This document shows, one piece after another, positions 1-12,915 of a stretch of 64,000 nucleotides of DNA. The translations under genes were made by a program, and so were the position numbers. The notes beneath the pieces were generated by a model. It was given only the letters and a program-made list of their open reading frames with translations, had not been told where the DNA came from and searched no databases. Where the stretch lies: positions 310,001-374,000 of the forward strand of contig VXAZ01003883.1 of the NCBI GenBank assembly GCA_013399875.1, read 5' to 3'. Position 1 is the stretch's first letter. Each line of letters opens with the position of its first letter. The DNA is from Gymnorhina tibicen (lineage: Eukaryota; Chordata; Aves; Passeriformes; Artamidae).

Positions 1-458
1 CACGCCTACTGCAAAATGATCTACAAAAAAGATATCTTCACTATCAGAGCTCTCAAATTTACATATTAAATATAAAAGAGGCTCTAAGCCTGAAGCAGCT
101 GCTTTCAACCCTGTTCCTAAAGATCTGTCAACTGCTTGTATATCTTTGCCTGGTTTATCCACTTGTGATGCAAGAACCCAAATACTGTTTTTCGTTCTTG
201 AAAGTGCTGCCTCTAGGAAGATTTTCTGCAACTTACAAATAACCTCTTCATAATGAACTATTAAACGTGTAGTTCTTATTTGCATTGCAATATATTAAGA
301 ACAAGTGCTCCAAATATTAATTCTTTTAGCAGATAAGCACCAGTTTTGGATGAGAAAGTTTCATGTTTGATACTAGCTGTTTTCATTTGAAATCTTATTA
401 GGGCTCTTCTGCAGGTACTTACCAACTCCAGTGCCTTAAGGCCCAACTGGTTCCCTTG
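1..458 (-). pseudogene. Candidate broken coding segment, cut by window edge
   Basis: On the minus strand a frame stays open from 294 down to base 1 (98 codons, first ATG at 285-283) and runs off the window. Directly upstream a second frame is open from 458 down to a TAA at 278-276 (60 codons), so the two overlap by about 19 bases with a one-base shift. The conceptual products look protein-like and mostly helical: the upstream frame includes QLGLKALELVSTCRRALI and the downstream one GTGLKAAASGLEPLLYL followed by an acidic SSDSED patch. No intron could fit between them, so a retrocopy or decayed gene with one indel is the simplest coding explanation. I do not recognise the family. Further upstream the same frame contains TGA codons near 473 and 531. 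Chance is a real alternative, because random frames of 90 or more codons occur elsewhere here. Confidence 0.35.
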
Positions 459-1826
459 TCAGGTGGGTCAGAAGATGTTTTTCTCCATTATCTCACATTG
501 TTCATTTCTTGCTTCAAGTCTAGCAGTTTTTCACAATAACATCTGCAATTTGACATTTCTGTTATTATTTAAAGTTTCCCCTTCCGTCTTCCCTAATTGA
601 GTGTACAGCAGAATGAGAGAACACTTAACTGAGAAAGGAGTAATTATTTACTGTCCAAGAATATATTGAAAAAAATATTTGGACATATTTTTCCTCAGAG
701 AAAACTACTTCAGTGCAAAGTAACAGAAGTCACTTCTATTAAAAGAGTACCACATTATGCATCTATGCTCTGTATTCAAAGATTAAGCTAGCACCATGAA
801 TTTCCCGTAGTAAAGATTAGTCCTTATCTGAAAACACCCTCTCCACTTCAGAAATAGTCACACACTCTGCTAATAAGTTCATTTCAGAATACTATACATC
901 ATCTTACTGTAGCCATTGCACTTCCTAACGTGGTGTCTCAGAGCACGGTACACCAGGAGACAGCAGGGCCAGGCTGCACTGAAAGGGAAGACAGGCGTAA
1001 CAAGGGTGGCAGGGCAGTGATCCCACCCAAGAGGGACACTATCCACAGTAACTATGCAAGAAGAGCAGAGGTTTCAGTGTCACAGACCGAGAACAGCCCT
1101 GTGATTGCCTGTGGTGCCCATTCAAGTCCGAGGCCAGGCTAGGGAGCAAAGTCAGTGAATCCAGCTCAGGGATAGCACGTGCAGTGCTGGGAAGAGGTAC
1201 AGATGTGACAGAACTCACATAAGGACATACAGCAAGGGCCTGAGCTTGAATACAGCTCCCAAGAAAAGAGGACAAAGACTGCACAGCTCCTTCTCACAGC
1301 TCACCTGTGTGTTGGTGGTCCGGTCCCATGTCACACAGTTAAGGAAAATTAGAGCTGACCTTGAATATAGGCAGCCAAGCTCCCAAGAACAGCAGGAAGA
1401 TGTTACAAGGCATCTTGGTCCATTCAGGGCCCTGACAGTCTTTAATTGCATAATCTCTTTAGTGATGTAGATTATTGCTTTGGAAAAATGTATAAGTAGT
1501 TTTGGTGTCAGGAAGAGTGGTGGCAGAAGCTCAAAATCAGTGAGCTGAAGGTCTGGAAGACAAGAGAAACCATCAGAACTGGTAGCTGATTAGCTACAAT
1601 GAGAAAAGAAATGGAAACTGCTGCATTAAGCTCTGATCTGTGGGAAAATTATAAATAGAAAGAAATGAAAACATACCCAAAAATAAAGAATTAGATGATC
1701 AAAACATGTTCTGTATATAACAATCTTTCTAGGAGAGGTGATTTCAGTACTGTTTTGTCTCCATCTCTATCCTAATTGAGTCTCCCAAGAGATTAACATG
1801 TTCCTCCTGACAGCATCCCAGTAAAA
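459..1826. other. No gene seen; moderately GC-richer block inside
   Basis: No repeat family recognised. Bases about 920-1450 are visibly richer in G and C than the surroundings and carry overlapping open frames of 70-81 codons on both strands, none with a recognisable domain. I cannot assign this block; it could be an old unrecognised repeat or unique sequence. Confidence 0.5.
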
Positions 1827-1931
1827 AATCATAGAATAATAGAACCACAGAATATTTTGGTTTAAAAAGGACCCTTAAGATCAGCTCCAGCCCGCCTCCT
1901 CCCACCCCTGTGCCATGGACATCTTCCACTT
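1827..1931 (-). mobile_element. CR1 LINE fragment (3' end)
   Basis: Read on the plus strand, this is the complement of a CR1 3' end: octamer-like repeats of ATAGAAT, then TTTGGTTTAAAAAGGACCCTT, AGATCAGCTCCAGCCC and finally TGCCATGGACATCTTCCACT, in the family's usual order. It stops abruptly after about 105 bp, so it is a heavily 5'-truncated and diverged copy inserted in minus orientation. No coding potential remains. Confidence 0.85.
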
Positions 1932-4900
1932 AAATGGGTACAAAAATGTTATTTAATACATTCTGAATAAAACCAAAAAACATGGGAAGCTTAGTGGTGA
2001 AAATGAAGTAAGGGGCAGAGACAGACACAGGTTTGCTCCCCAAGTTTCAGGCACTGTGAACACAGCAAGACTTCCTGGAATTAGCAGCACCGACAATTAA
2101 CTCCCCCACTTCTGTAAAAAAATACTGTAAGATTATTACAAATAAAATAGTGTAAGGAAGTAAATATTTTATTTCTTTCATCAGTTTACTTCCTTCCTGA
2201 ATTCCTATATAGTGCAAGGGCAACTAGAAAATTATTCATCTGATCAGACATACAAAGCTGCAGTAAAGTTAGTTACCAAGACACCTACATCCTAACCAGG
2301 TGTTATTTACGAGTACTATCTGCCACAAGCTATTGATGATGTCCATAACTGTACATTCCTGTGTACTGACTTTGAAGAATCTTTCATGGATGCAGTAAAT
2401 ATGGTGAATATCTCAATTTATTTCTGTTCCTCTCAGAAACAGAGTGCAAAAACTTTCTTTGTACAACCATAAAAACTGCAATTAGTTTCCACAGCACTGT
2501 ATTTTTAAAACAGTGTACAAGAATTAGAGACCAGATTGTGTGAGGTACTTGGCAAGCTGGGTACTTGGGTTTTATGAAAATCCAGATTCTTTTTAATTGC
2601 TGAAGCAAAAGATAATTTCTTTTGAAAATCTGGTCTGTAGTCTATGTGCATATTGAATGAGTCATTTTAACCTTGATGTACAAACTTCAGCAGTGGTAGT
2701 GGCTGGTTGAAATTCTATATAATTATTGTCACTATTTTCATGATTTCGGGCCAAGGAGGAAAATATATGACCTACCAATTTTTGCTTCATACATTAGGCC
2801 AAGAAATTAAACCAACATTTTTTATAATAGACCAATATATTCCATTAAGGTCATAGCGTGCATTTAGTTATGTGTTAGAGTGCTGCAGCAGAACCAACAA
2901 TCCCAAGATAAAAGTAAGGCAGGTAATACTGGAACATGAATCACAGTGACTTAACAGCTTGAGGTACTGACATAGAACAGGCAGAGTTCAAAAACTGTTT
3001 TATCTCAAAGACCCAAACGAGTTAAAGGAATCTAACAGTTTCTTGACTGAGTATGAAAATTGAAAGAATCTTTTATTATTGGTCTAGAGTCTATTAACAT
3101 TATGAAGAGGGAGAGAGGACACGTCACTTACAGGACTGTTGCATTTTTTAACAGAATTTGGCTGCTGTGCAAATGAGCAAAGCAATGTCAATTTTACCCT
3201 TTTTATGCAATAAAAAAATCCTGATCCGTAATTTAATGGTGTTTTGCTACTGTGTTTTGGGACACGTAGGGAGGATCTTAATTAAAAATCCATATAAGCA
3301 CACATTATATCCCTGGAAAACTGTAGTAATTTATCTGAAAATATTAAACCTTGTTCAGAGCTCCAGGTTGGAGGAGCTGTCAGAGGGTTACAAAGGTTAT
3401 TATAAGGCAACTGCCACTTTCTGTAACATTTTTAGATTTGAAATGAAGCTGGTAGTTAACTCAGTTGCAAAAGAAGAGCAGACACCTATTAAAGTGTACA
3501 GGGGTAACACTACCATCCTGCAGGGGCACAAGTCAGTGATTTACCAATTACAGCAGGAACAGTAGTTCAGACCAGGTGGATAACTTCTATATTAGAAAAG
3601 CTGATGGAGTGAGGCAAAGATGAATTTTGGGCTTGGGAAATCTCAGAATTCTTGTAAAGGGAAATGATGCTGAAAATATTGCAATGAATTTTAATGTGAG
3701 ATGCTGCCACTTGCAACTTGCAAAGTATTTTTGCTAAGTGATACAACACAAGGCTGCAATATTTAGTTAATACTGAAGTAGATAAACAGGAGAATAGTAG
3801 GAGTATTTTTTCCAAATAAAGCCAGTAAGTTTTAAAATAAATCCTCACTACATGCACTACAATTCCATTTTTACTCTTATGGCCTATATGGATAACAGAT
3901 GTATGAACTCAGTTTTGAGGCATCACCACATTTTAAAGAATTAGTCATCCCAGCAGAAACACCACTAGATCCTAATGTACTTTGACAGAACTAACTATTA
4001 TGCCCTACTCCAATCTCACTTCCAAACCAACAGTTCGTTCATATACTATTCATATTGGTCCATAATGCAAATCTGTGAGCTTTCATTAGTAGAAGATAAT
4101 TCATGTTACATATTTCCCTGGACATTTTGTAACTTCTCTGATTAACTTAACCTCTTCCTCTCACCTTGTTGTTATTGTTGAAGGTGTAAAAGCCTTGTTT
4201 AAGCTGGTTCAAAATACCATTCTAACAATTATTGATGCATGTGAATGTACAAAAAGGCCCAAAACTAACATTACTTCTATTCTACTTGGAGTTAGATCTT
4301 GAATGTATGGACCTTTTCCCTACATTATATACAAACATGAAAAAAATGTTGTGTAACTGCAATGCAAATCCTGAAAAAGGTGAAAACAGACATACTGCCG
4401 CAAAATTAAAGACGAGTATAAATCTGTGAAATCATAGCACTCAAGTAAAAGAACTCTGGAAGGTTAAAATTCAGAAAGGAAAAGCCTGAGGAGTTTATGA
4501 CATGAAAATCTTTAGCTGGAAATTCCAAAGCCAACACAGTTACTCATTGCAGTCTCACTTGCAGCTGTGTTATGAATACTGGTGAAGAATAAATGTAATG
4601 CAACAGTTAAAAAAATGTTAAAAAAGGAATTTTATTAAATTATAAACCACATTTCCTATGTTTCCTATGTTTCCCTAGAGTGAAGTTCAGCCCATTTGCA
4701 AAATACATAGGAGTGGGTGGAAAGTAGCATCTGTTTTCTTCTGAGAAAAAAAAAAAAATCTAGATCCTGATAGTTGTTTTTATTCCCTCTGAAACAGAAT
4801 AGAGATCTCAAGGTCTTTTATCTTTAAAGAAAATCAATTGCATTTAATATTTTAGAATAAAGGTATCTACGAGGTGTTTAAGACATTTAAGAATTACTGT

Positions 4901-6082
4901 TGTATAATGTCTTACCACTCCTAGTGTGTCTTTCTTAATTAAATGTCTAAGGTGAAGAGAATACATTTTGATATAATCCACCTAGATATAGAAGATCCAG
5001 GTTTTTACCTCTCATACACTTTAAATAACAAAGGAAATTTAAGGTATGCTTTCTGTATCTCGGCTACAGAGTTAGACTTTCTCACTCAGTGAATAATTAC
5101 CTACCTCAAGAGACAAAGATCCAAGAGAAAGGTGCTACTCTGGTTGAGTCACAGTGCATAGCTAATATAAATCTGTTTCAAACTAGCTCATGCTTAGAAA
5201 AGGCCTAAATAGTAACACAAATTTTCATGCTTGCTACTTATCTTAGATCTACCTTTTCAAAAGGTTGGCCTGGTAACCTGTTCATGTATAAAGCACTTGT
5301 CAGTGCTCTGTCAACAAAACAGAGACATTCAAAGCTTCCTGCTTTCCAAGAGAAACAGAAATCAAAAATAGCAGAGTCAAATCCAAGGATGTTGAAATAA
5401 TTCAGAATTAATCTCTCAAAAATACAGTACTGCTTGCAGCTGAGAGAAGAGTAAATAAGGGTATCCATGCATAAGCTAAGAGAACAGCTGCTATTACCAG
5501 CAAATTAGGATGTTAAAACCCCAAACAATGCAAACATTGATTTAAAGCAAGACTAAAGCAGTGGAATGTGACTCCCAAAGCAGGAGTATGGTCATTAGGG
5601 ATTCACTTTGCTTTACTTTTCTGCTATTAGGGAAATGATGTATCAGGTATGAGCAGATAGCTCATATGCCAGTTAGATATGAAAAGGGTAAGTTCTTCAG
5701 GAATGTTTGCCAGAAAGCAGTAAATTAAGCTGAGTATTGTTGAACTGCAGAGATGATAAGAACAAGTGTTGCTTATTGGTTTATTTATCTGATTATAGCT
5801 GGCAAGGGAGAAATCAATACAGTTAGTCAGGGATAAATTGCAGACTTGTTACCTAGTATAACTTGAACAGCTTGTGCAGAGATAATTAGCACAACCTCTC
5901 TTAGTTAAATTACTGTTTAGAAGTGAAAGGAGATAGAACCAATTTTCTCAACAGTTATTTTACGTCATAGTAGCAGATGAAGAGAAACCTTGTGAACTTG
6001 AATAGATGTTGTAGTTCTCATTAATTTAAAAGAATACACATACCTTGTGTGTGTACATGGGCATATGTAAACATTGGAATGC
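1932..6082. other. AT-rich DNA without supported genes
   Basis: The longest open frame is 135 codons at 3158-3565 (plus). It has no recognisable domain, no convincing exon borders and no related frame nearby, so I treat it as chance. A short TTTCCTATG duplication occurs near 4652-4672. No known repeat family was recognised. Confidence 0.5.
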
Positions 6083-6087
6083 ATTGC

Positions 6088-6701
6088 TGTCCTGGGTTAC
6101 AGTGTATTCTATTACCATGAGCTGTTGAAACCAGGTATGGCAATGCTCCTTGCCTCCTCCCTCTGGACTGGCTTCTGTTAATGGGCCATCAGTGCCTTGC
6201 CCCATGACTCACCATCCCATTGTGAGATGCTCCACCCAGGGGGAAGGAGCCAAGCATTCCCACCCGGATAAAATCTGGGGTCTGAAACAGCAAAAGCAGC
6301 CTTATCTGCTGGGATCCCAGAGGACAAGAGCTACACAACCACCACTGGACTTTCTGAGGAGGACCAGACCTTTTCTACAAGATCACCGCTTCAACAGAAC
6401 CACTTCAAAGAGAGCTGCAGCTACCACCAAATCGGACTGCTACCAACACCCTGCCCGGCAGGGTGTCAGGTTGTACCCCTGACTCTGTCAGGCTAAACCA
6501 CTGTCTCTGTATAATTGCTTTGTTTTATATATATATATATATATATAAAAGTAAAAAACTGTTATTCCTATTCCTCATATCTTTGCCTGAAAGCCCCTTA
6601 ATTTCAAATTTATAATAATTCGGAGGGAAGGGGATTGCATTTTCCATTCCAAGGGGGACTCCTGCCTTCCTTAGCAGACACCTGTCTTTCAAACCAAGAC
6701 A
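6088..6701 (+). mobile_element. Solo LTR, ERVL-like, with 5-bp target duplication
   Basis: A 614-bp block starts with TGTCCTGGGTT and ends with AAACCAAGACA, imperfect inverted termini in the TG...CA form of retroviral LTRs. It is flanked by identical 5-bp direct repeats, ATTGC at 6083-6087 and 6702-6706, which fixes both ends. A 5-bp duplication fits class III (ERVL) elements. A GATAAAA box near 6269-6275 could be the core promoter and supports plus orientation. No internal retroviral region adjoins it, so the provirus was reduced to one LTR by recombination. The 110-codon frame at 6150-6482 lies inside the LTR and is not a gene. Confidence 0.88.
6526..6547. repeat. (TA)11 run inside the 6.1-kb LTR
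   Basis: An uninterrupted alternating TA tract lies in the 3' half of the LTR. It is probably length-variable. Confidence 0.9.
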
Positions 6702-6706
6702 ATTGC

Positions 6707-9700
6707 AAATGAAAGCAACAGAAAACATAATTAGAAGGAAATGTTTTCTCCATCATTACTTATATATATTCAGCCCAAGTTTCAAGGTTGTTTTGAATTA
6801 TTTTTCTTTATGATTAATTGGAAGTATTAAAGTGAAATTTTCTTCTAGGTGGAAATAGAAACTGTACAATATACAAGAAAAAGGGGCTTCAGTTCATTCA
6901 CAGACATGAAGAGAAAAACTGTGGACTACTAGCTTACAAGAGGAGTGTGACTGTTATTGAATGAGAATCAGGGTCAGAGCAGATATTTCATGTGCATTTT
7001 CATGGGGTAAAATGAACCTTCATGATCAAAGAACTGTTATACCAGAAAAAGGCTCAAAATAGAAGATAATTCATACAGGGTCCCATGCATAGGAAAAGAT
7101 GAGATGTCCATCTTAGCAAACTTCTATGGTTGCAATGGCTTATGCATCTTCTCCAAATAAAATTTGCTGATCCTAAAAGAATTCCTAGAATAATAGTTGT
7201 ATAAATATAATACAATGTGATGCAAAAAACAACTAAAAGAAATTTGGGGAATGATGGAGGTTTTTGTTGTCTTGAAATTTTTTCTTGATCCTTTAATTTT
7301 CAGAAAGAAATATTAAAAACCTCCAGAATTTCTTTCCCATCCACACATACCAAGAACATAATATCATAAAAGAATCAAGGATAAGATTCACGAAAATAAA
7401 GTCATAAAGGTATCACAGATGTATATAACAGTAAAAAAATACTTTCTAGGGGAAAAAAGGAAAAGTTTTAACCTGTGAAACATATGAGCTTCTGCTGTGG
7501 TTGTGGGGTTTTTGTTTGGATATTGTCATGCATCAGTAAATATTGCTAGACTCTCTTTATCTTTTTCATCTAGACAACTTTGACCCAACTTTATTCACCT
7601 ACAATTTGTTTTAGTTCATTTTTTATCAGCATTCTGTCTGAAAACCAATTGTTTCAAAAAAGTGATTAATAACTCTTCTCCTAAGAATTCTAAAGCTATT
7701 ATCTACCTGAAAATGTGACAACTGGCTGTAAAAAAAAAATTCCTAACGGAAAGGCTTCCCTTGAACCTGGAAAGCTGTCTTAAATGGCAGCATAAATATT
7801 TCTGACATCACATTTAAAAGGAACTGGAACTTACTGTGACCTGTCTTAATATGATTTTTTTCAAAGATTCCAAAACCATACAATTAGAAAAATCTATGTC
7901 ACAAAATAAGTAAAGAAGTAATTTTGTCCAAATAAGTTTTGTACCATTTTCATCACAGACATTGAAAATTTTGAAAAGCTATTAATAGTTCTTGAAATAA
8001 AACTGTAGTTGTGATTTATTAATAGTTTTAAAATTGCATTAGCAATGAATTATGTACAAAAATAATTCAGGAATCAAAGGGGAATGTGTTTTAGGAAGGA
8101 TGCACAGCTGTGAGTATTGAGAAGTAATTGAAAAAATATCATTCAGTCATATTTTAGGATTACAAAAATATCTCAACATATTACACTTTATTGAATAAAT
8201 TAAAGGGACTGGGCAGGAGAACTCATTCCATGATGAAACAGACAATTTTTTGACAACATCATTTCAGTAAACTGACCTGCTAGAAATGCAAGGTTACAGC
8301 CAATTTCAGAAAGAATTTTAATGAGTTTTAGTGGCAAACAGCTCCTAAAGATTACATTTTTGAATTTGAGGAAATAATTATTGAAGAAAAATAATAAGTT
8401 TTTATAATATTACATTCTATTGAAAGTTAAATAATGTATATCTTGACAGGTAAAATTTTACTATAAAAATTTTTATATGGATTTAAGAGTTTTCTTAAAT
8501 TAACATAGGATTAAAAAAAAGACAACACTTGAAGTATTTTTGAAATAAATCTGGTTATGTGTATGTCACTAAATGGTTTTATCTTGCTAGGATTTTTCTA
8601 ATGTCCTCATAGCTATATTAAGCTTATAAATTCTAAACTTTTGGGCATAAAATGCTGTAAAGGAAATTTCAATACTTTTTTTACATTTTGGGATGATTCT
8701 TTTGATATGAGAGCAACCATAATTTAAACACACCATACCTGTGTTTAAAATAATAGAGTTGTGTTGACATCCTAGTTCTCAAGTCTTATATTCTACATGT
8801 CCTATAGAATTGTCCAACAGAATAAACTCTCTTTTGCAGACTCTGTTTTTTGATGCAAAAAGCCCAGGTCACTGCACTGTGTCAGTGTAAGAAACACAAA
8901 ATGATCCCAACTGTGCTGATGAATGCATGCTATATGGTGTCTATTCATAATATCCAGGTTAGTATCTTCCATCAGTTTGAGAATAACATAAATGTCATAA
9001 TTTTGTGTAATTTTTATAATGAGGCTACTTCATAAATGACCTGTAATATAAAGATTAGAATACAATCTGTGTCACTCTTTCATGCTTTCTATTTGAAGTT
9101 ATGCTCAGTCTTCCTGTGACAATGTGAAATGTGAATGTATGGAAAAGAATGTGTTTATCTTAGTTTATAAATTCAAAATCTTATTATGATCCCTACTATT
9201 GTCTTCTTACAGAACCTATGAAGGTTTTTTCCTTTGAAAATCTTGGCATGAATATGGAATTTATATGAAGAGGCTGTTTCTCTGAGAAAAACTTATATAG
9301 AGATAGGTGTCTGGGAAGCAACCAAATACTTATTTTTTCTGAACAGTGCTAGAGAGATACAAAGGTACCTACAAATAAAACAACTCTGATGTTAGTAAAA
9401 AAAGTTACCAGAATTTTATTCTAGTCAATGGGAACAGGATAGTAAATAATGCATACAAAACTAGAAAACTTAGATGGTAATATAACCATAGTGAGTTGTC
9501 TCCTTTTATCTTTTCAGGGAAGATGTAAGGGACAGATATTACTCCTGTTTACTGATATTTGAAGCAAAGGTTTGTAAAAACCAACACGAGCAGAACCATC
9601 AGATTTTGTCAAATGCAAAGATCCTTTTCGACCCAAAGGAAGAGCCCTAAAATGTGTTTTCCTGGTTAAAACAAAAAACCGAAGCAACAAACAAGCAAAT

Positions 9701-12595
9701 AATCAAACAGGATGTATTCAGATTTTTTTTCTCCTTGACTGCAGTTCCATCTGGAAGAAAAATGTGATAGCAAAAAGTAGGATCTAATCCTAAAGTAAAC
9801 CACCATATTAAATATCAACAGCAGGAAACACTGTTCATCTTAAATTGATCAATACATGGATAAGAATGGCTACTACAATTTGTCAATGCCTTTTCGAGGG
9901 ATGGCTGTATTTTCATTTTATAAGCTCACCACTAGAAATGGACCCTTCTTATTCCAAGGTGACTTTTTTTTCAAAGTTCCAGAAACTCCTGACAACGGTC
10001 CACCTTAATAAAATAAATTTTTACAGTCTGGAATTATAGGATTTAGTGAGTGGAGGAATAGTCCCTAAGTGACAAAATATTTCTGATTTCCTGCTATTAG
10101 CCTGGTTTCCAACTTCAGAATATGAAATGGAATGAATATACTAGATTTTTTTCAAAAAAAGATAGTCTTGTCTCCTTAGGTCTGATCTTTATGAGTACAG
10201 TATGTTTTCCGCAATTAATGCTTGGATTGAAGTTAACGACTCACTAAAGAATCAGGTATGGGCTGTTGGCAACAAGAGGAAACTACCACAGTTTAAATAT
10301 TTATTCAGTGTGAAGGTACTGAAAAGGAGTAAAAGCATGAAATGGAGGGATTATTTCCTGTCAAAATACTAAGTATATAAAAAGTTCAAGCATCAACATT
10401 TATTGATTTACAGCAAAGGAAAGGGTACATATTTACCTGTTCAAAATGCAAATATGGAAAAAACAATTGGATTGTCACCTATGAGATGCTGGAAAAGATG
10501 GTAATTTCAGCACCTGAAGCACTTGCAAATAATAAAATTATATACAAATACCCTAAACTCTTACTGAAGTGAAGAGAAAAATTAAGTCTACAGTCTAAAT
10601 CAACTACAGACTGATCATAGGATAGCTTCAGTAAAATTACTGTTTACCTTATAACACAGTTTCTGCATGTCAAATTGGTACACAAAAAGGAAAGAAAATT
10701 CCTGCAGAAATAGGTTTGTTCAGGTAATTTTTTCCCTTGCAGCTATTTCACTGTGCTTATTGGGGGAGAGGTCATTAGTGTCGTTTTCTTTTTTTATGAT
10801 TGCCCAGTAAATACTATGCTGTGGCAACTGCAATGTGAGCTGTAAAAGACATTAGCCATGCCTTTAGAAATTTACAGGGTAAATGGACAAAAAGCAAGGG
10901 ATCAATAAGAAATGCAGAAAGTGGCACTAATTGGTGGTTTGGTTCTAATGGGATTATGTCAATTTTCCTTAGAATAATTTAGCAATTATGTGCATCCAGG
11001 AAAAGAAAATATTCAGAAAGATTAACAGGGAAGAATATGTGGAGTTTCCTTGTTTATATTGTTATTTATACAATGTAAGAAGTACAGTGAATTAGCAGGA
11101 GGTTGCTGTGAGGTCTTGTCCTACAGATCTAAAAAAACTTAGAATTGTGGTGCAGTACGGGGAAGAGACAGCGATTACATGGAGAAGGAATAAGCTGTCA
11201 GTAGGAAAGGCTGTATTAGTATTGTTATACAAAAGAGGGACAAAGAATGATTTGGAAAGGTGACAAGAATTTTTGAGACATAGGATAAAAAATGAGAGAG
11301 TCTGAAAACAAATTATGCAAACATCTAACAGCAAATGTATATTTTTTCAGGATAAAGCAAATATGAATTTTTCATTTTTTTACCACCTACTTATTACTAA
11401 TTTAAAATAATGGCATAGAAAAGTCTTACACAATTGACATTATTTTTCAAGTTTCAAGTTTAATTCTCTCCTGCATTTACTGAAAGCCTTTAATAATTTT
11501 ATGTAAATTATTATTGAACTAGATCTTATTTCCAAACTGTTGTATTTGTGATCAGTGAAGTCTGAGGTGCTTTTGTTTCATACGTGGTCACATTGCTCAT
11601 GTATTTTAATGGTAATTTATCAGAAACAAACCAAGAAGGTATCACAATACACATGCTGAAAGAAAGAGAAATTTTGAATGCCATCTGTACTTCAGCATCA
11701 CTCTGTCACATACTTAGTGGCTCAGAGACTGAAAGTGCAAATCACAACTATTTAACAAATGCAAGAAATATTTTCCTTAACCATGTCATCAGAAGCAACA
11801 AATTTCTCCACAAAAAAAAAAAAAGGAAAAGAAAAATCAACCAGAAGCAGACACCACCATAGAAAACTGAATCTCAGGTGTTTCAAGTTAAAAATTTTAT
11901 AAAAAACTGGAAATAGGGTCATATAAAAAACATTGGAATATTTACAGATTTTATTCTGTATTTTCATTTAAGGAAAAAAAAGCAGTTCCTGTATGTAGTG
12001 AAACTTTCTGACTCTATGTATGTATATGGGTACTACTGCTGTCAGGAAAGCATACAGACATGATGGAGAAGGGTAGGTGGCTGCACACATGGCATGAAAC
12101 TTGTACAACACCACACAAAGCAAGGCACGTTAATTTTCAGTTCTCAGTAAATCCATGCTTGGTTTTGAAGCCTCAGTAATGTGCATAGAAGTCTTTCTAT
12201 CATGAACATCATCATAAATCCTAATAAAATACAATAAACATAACCAAACAAAAATTAATTATAGAAAGCTTTTACAATGCTTTGAGGCAAAAATGTTTTC
12301 CACAACCGTGGTATGATTAACATAGTGACTATACTTGAAACTCACTCTCAGCATAGCTTTAAACATACTTTTCAGTTGAGGCAGAATGGATTACATGTTC
12401 TTCTGCCTCAATGATTTGCGTTTCTCACTTAAATAAGATCTGCTTTGATGCCTTAGCTTTTAACTTTTATACTTTGCAAATCTTGTATCTCCTAGTGTGT
12501 AGCTCTGAAGTTTCTTGTAGCTTGTTAGCTGTTCTCCTAGGCCGGATAGACACAACAAAGCTTCTCTGAGCTTGCTATTCAAGGACACTCAGACT
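6707..12595. other. AT-rich DNA without supported genes
   Basis: Nearly 6 kb of strongly AT-rich sequence. Open frames reach 92 codons (11584-11862, whose 3' part is an A-rich tract coding a lysine run) but show no domain. I recognise no transposon family or RNA gene here. Confidence 0.5.
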
Positions 12596-12882
12596 GTCCT
12601 AGGCCAAAAGATGTAAACTGGGGCCGTGAGAGAGGTGGAGAAATCAAAGAAATTACATCATTAGCTAAACTTTTAATTGGTGAATTTATGCTGATATGCA
12701 AATGACCCAAACCTATAAAAGTGTGAAGAACTCGTGACTGTCATCCATCTTGGGGTCCATTTTGGAAGTAGCCTCTGGCTCCCCAGGGTGTACCTTTGAA
12801 GGCCCTTCAAATAAATACCTGCCTTTATTCCCTTACTCTTGTCTAGTCTCTGTTTCTAGGTAGCCACTCAAGGCATCAGTTC
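12596..12882 (+). mobile_element. LTR fragment with promoter and poly(A) signals
   Basis: This block has the internal order of a retroviral LTR on the plus strand: an octamer motif ATGCAAAT at 12696-12703, TATAAAA at 12714-12720, CCATCTTGGGGTCCATTTTGG in the leader, then AATAAA at 12810-12815 followed by a T-rich stretch. It runs directly into a tRNA-Lys-like primer-site sequence starting near 12885. The 5' border at TGTCCTAGG (12596) is a guess, as no target duplication was found; an earlier start is possible. No gag-like sequence follows, so it is a truncated element. Confidence 0.65.
12714..12720 (+). promoter_or_regulatory. TATA box of the 12.6-kb LTR
   Basis: TATAAAA lies 96 bp before an AATAAA hexamer, typical U3/R spacing in a short LTR. 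Activity is unknown. Confidence 0.6.
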
Positions 12883-12915
12883 TTTGGCACCCCAAATGGG
12901 TGCCAAAGGCATCAG
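12871..12915. repeat. Perfect hairpin between direct repeats; primer-site-like
   Basis: TTTGGCACCC (12883-12892) and GGGTGCCAAA (12898-12907) form a perfect 10-bp inverted repeat around the loop CAAAT. The hairpin is bracketed by a 9-bp direct repeat AGGCATCAG at 12871-12879 and 12907-12915. The part from 12885 resembles the tRNA-Lys primer-binding site of betaretrovirus-like elements (TGGCRCCC..A..TGGG). The hairpin could therefore be a mutated primer site, or the product of template switching at the broken end of the element. Confidence 0.75.

Noticed and set aside
421..460. Good splice-donor match (GTAAGT, minus strand) beside the left-edge coding-like segment
   Set aside because: The frame reads through it and no acceptor with a convincing pyrimidine tract leads into the next frame, so an exon model is weaker than a frameshifted copy.
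3158..3565. 135-codon plus frame outside any recognised repeat
   Set aside because: No domain or splice context is visible. A single frame of this length is expected somewhere in 64 kb read in six frames.
6150..6482. 110-codon plus frame
   Set aside because: Fully inside the ERVL-like LTR at 6088-6701.
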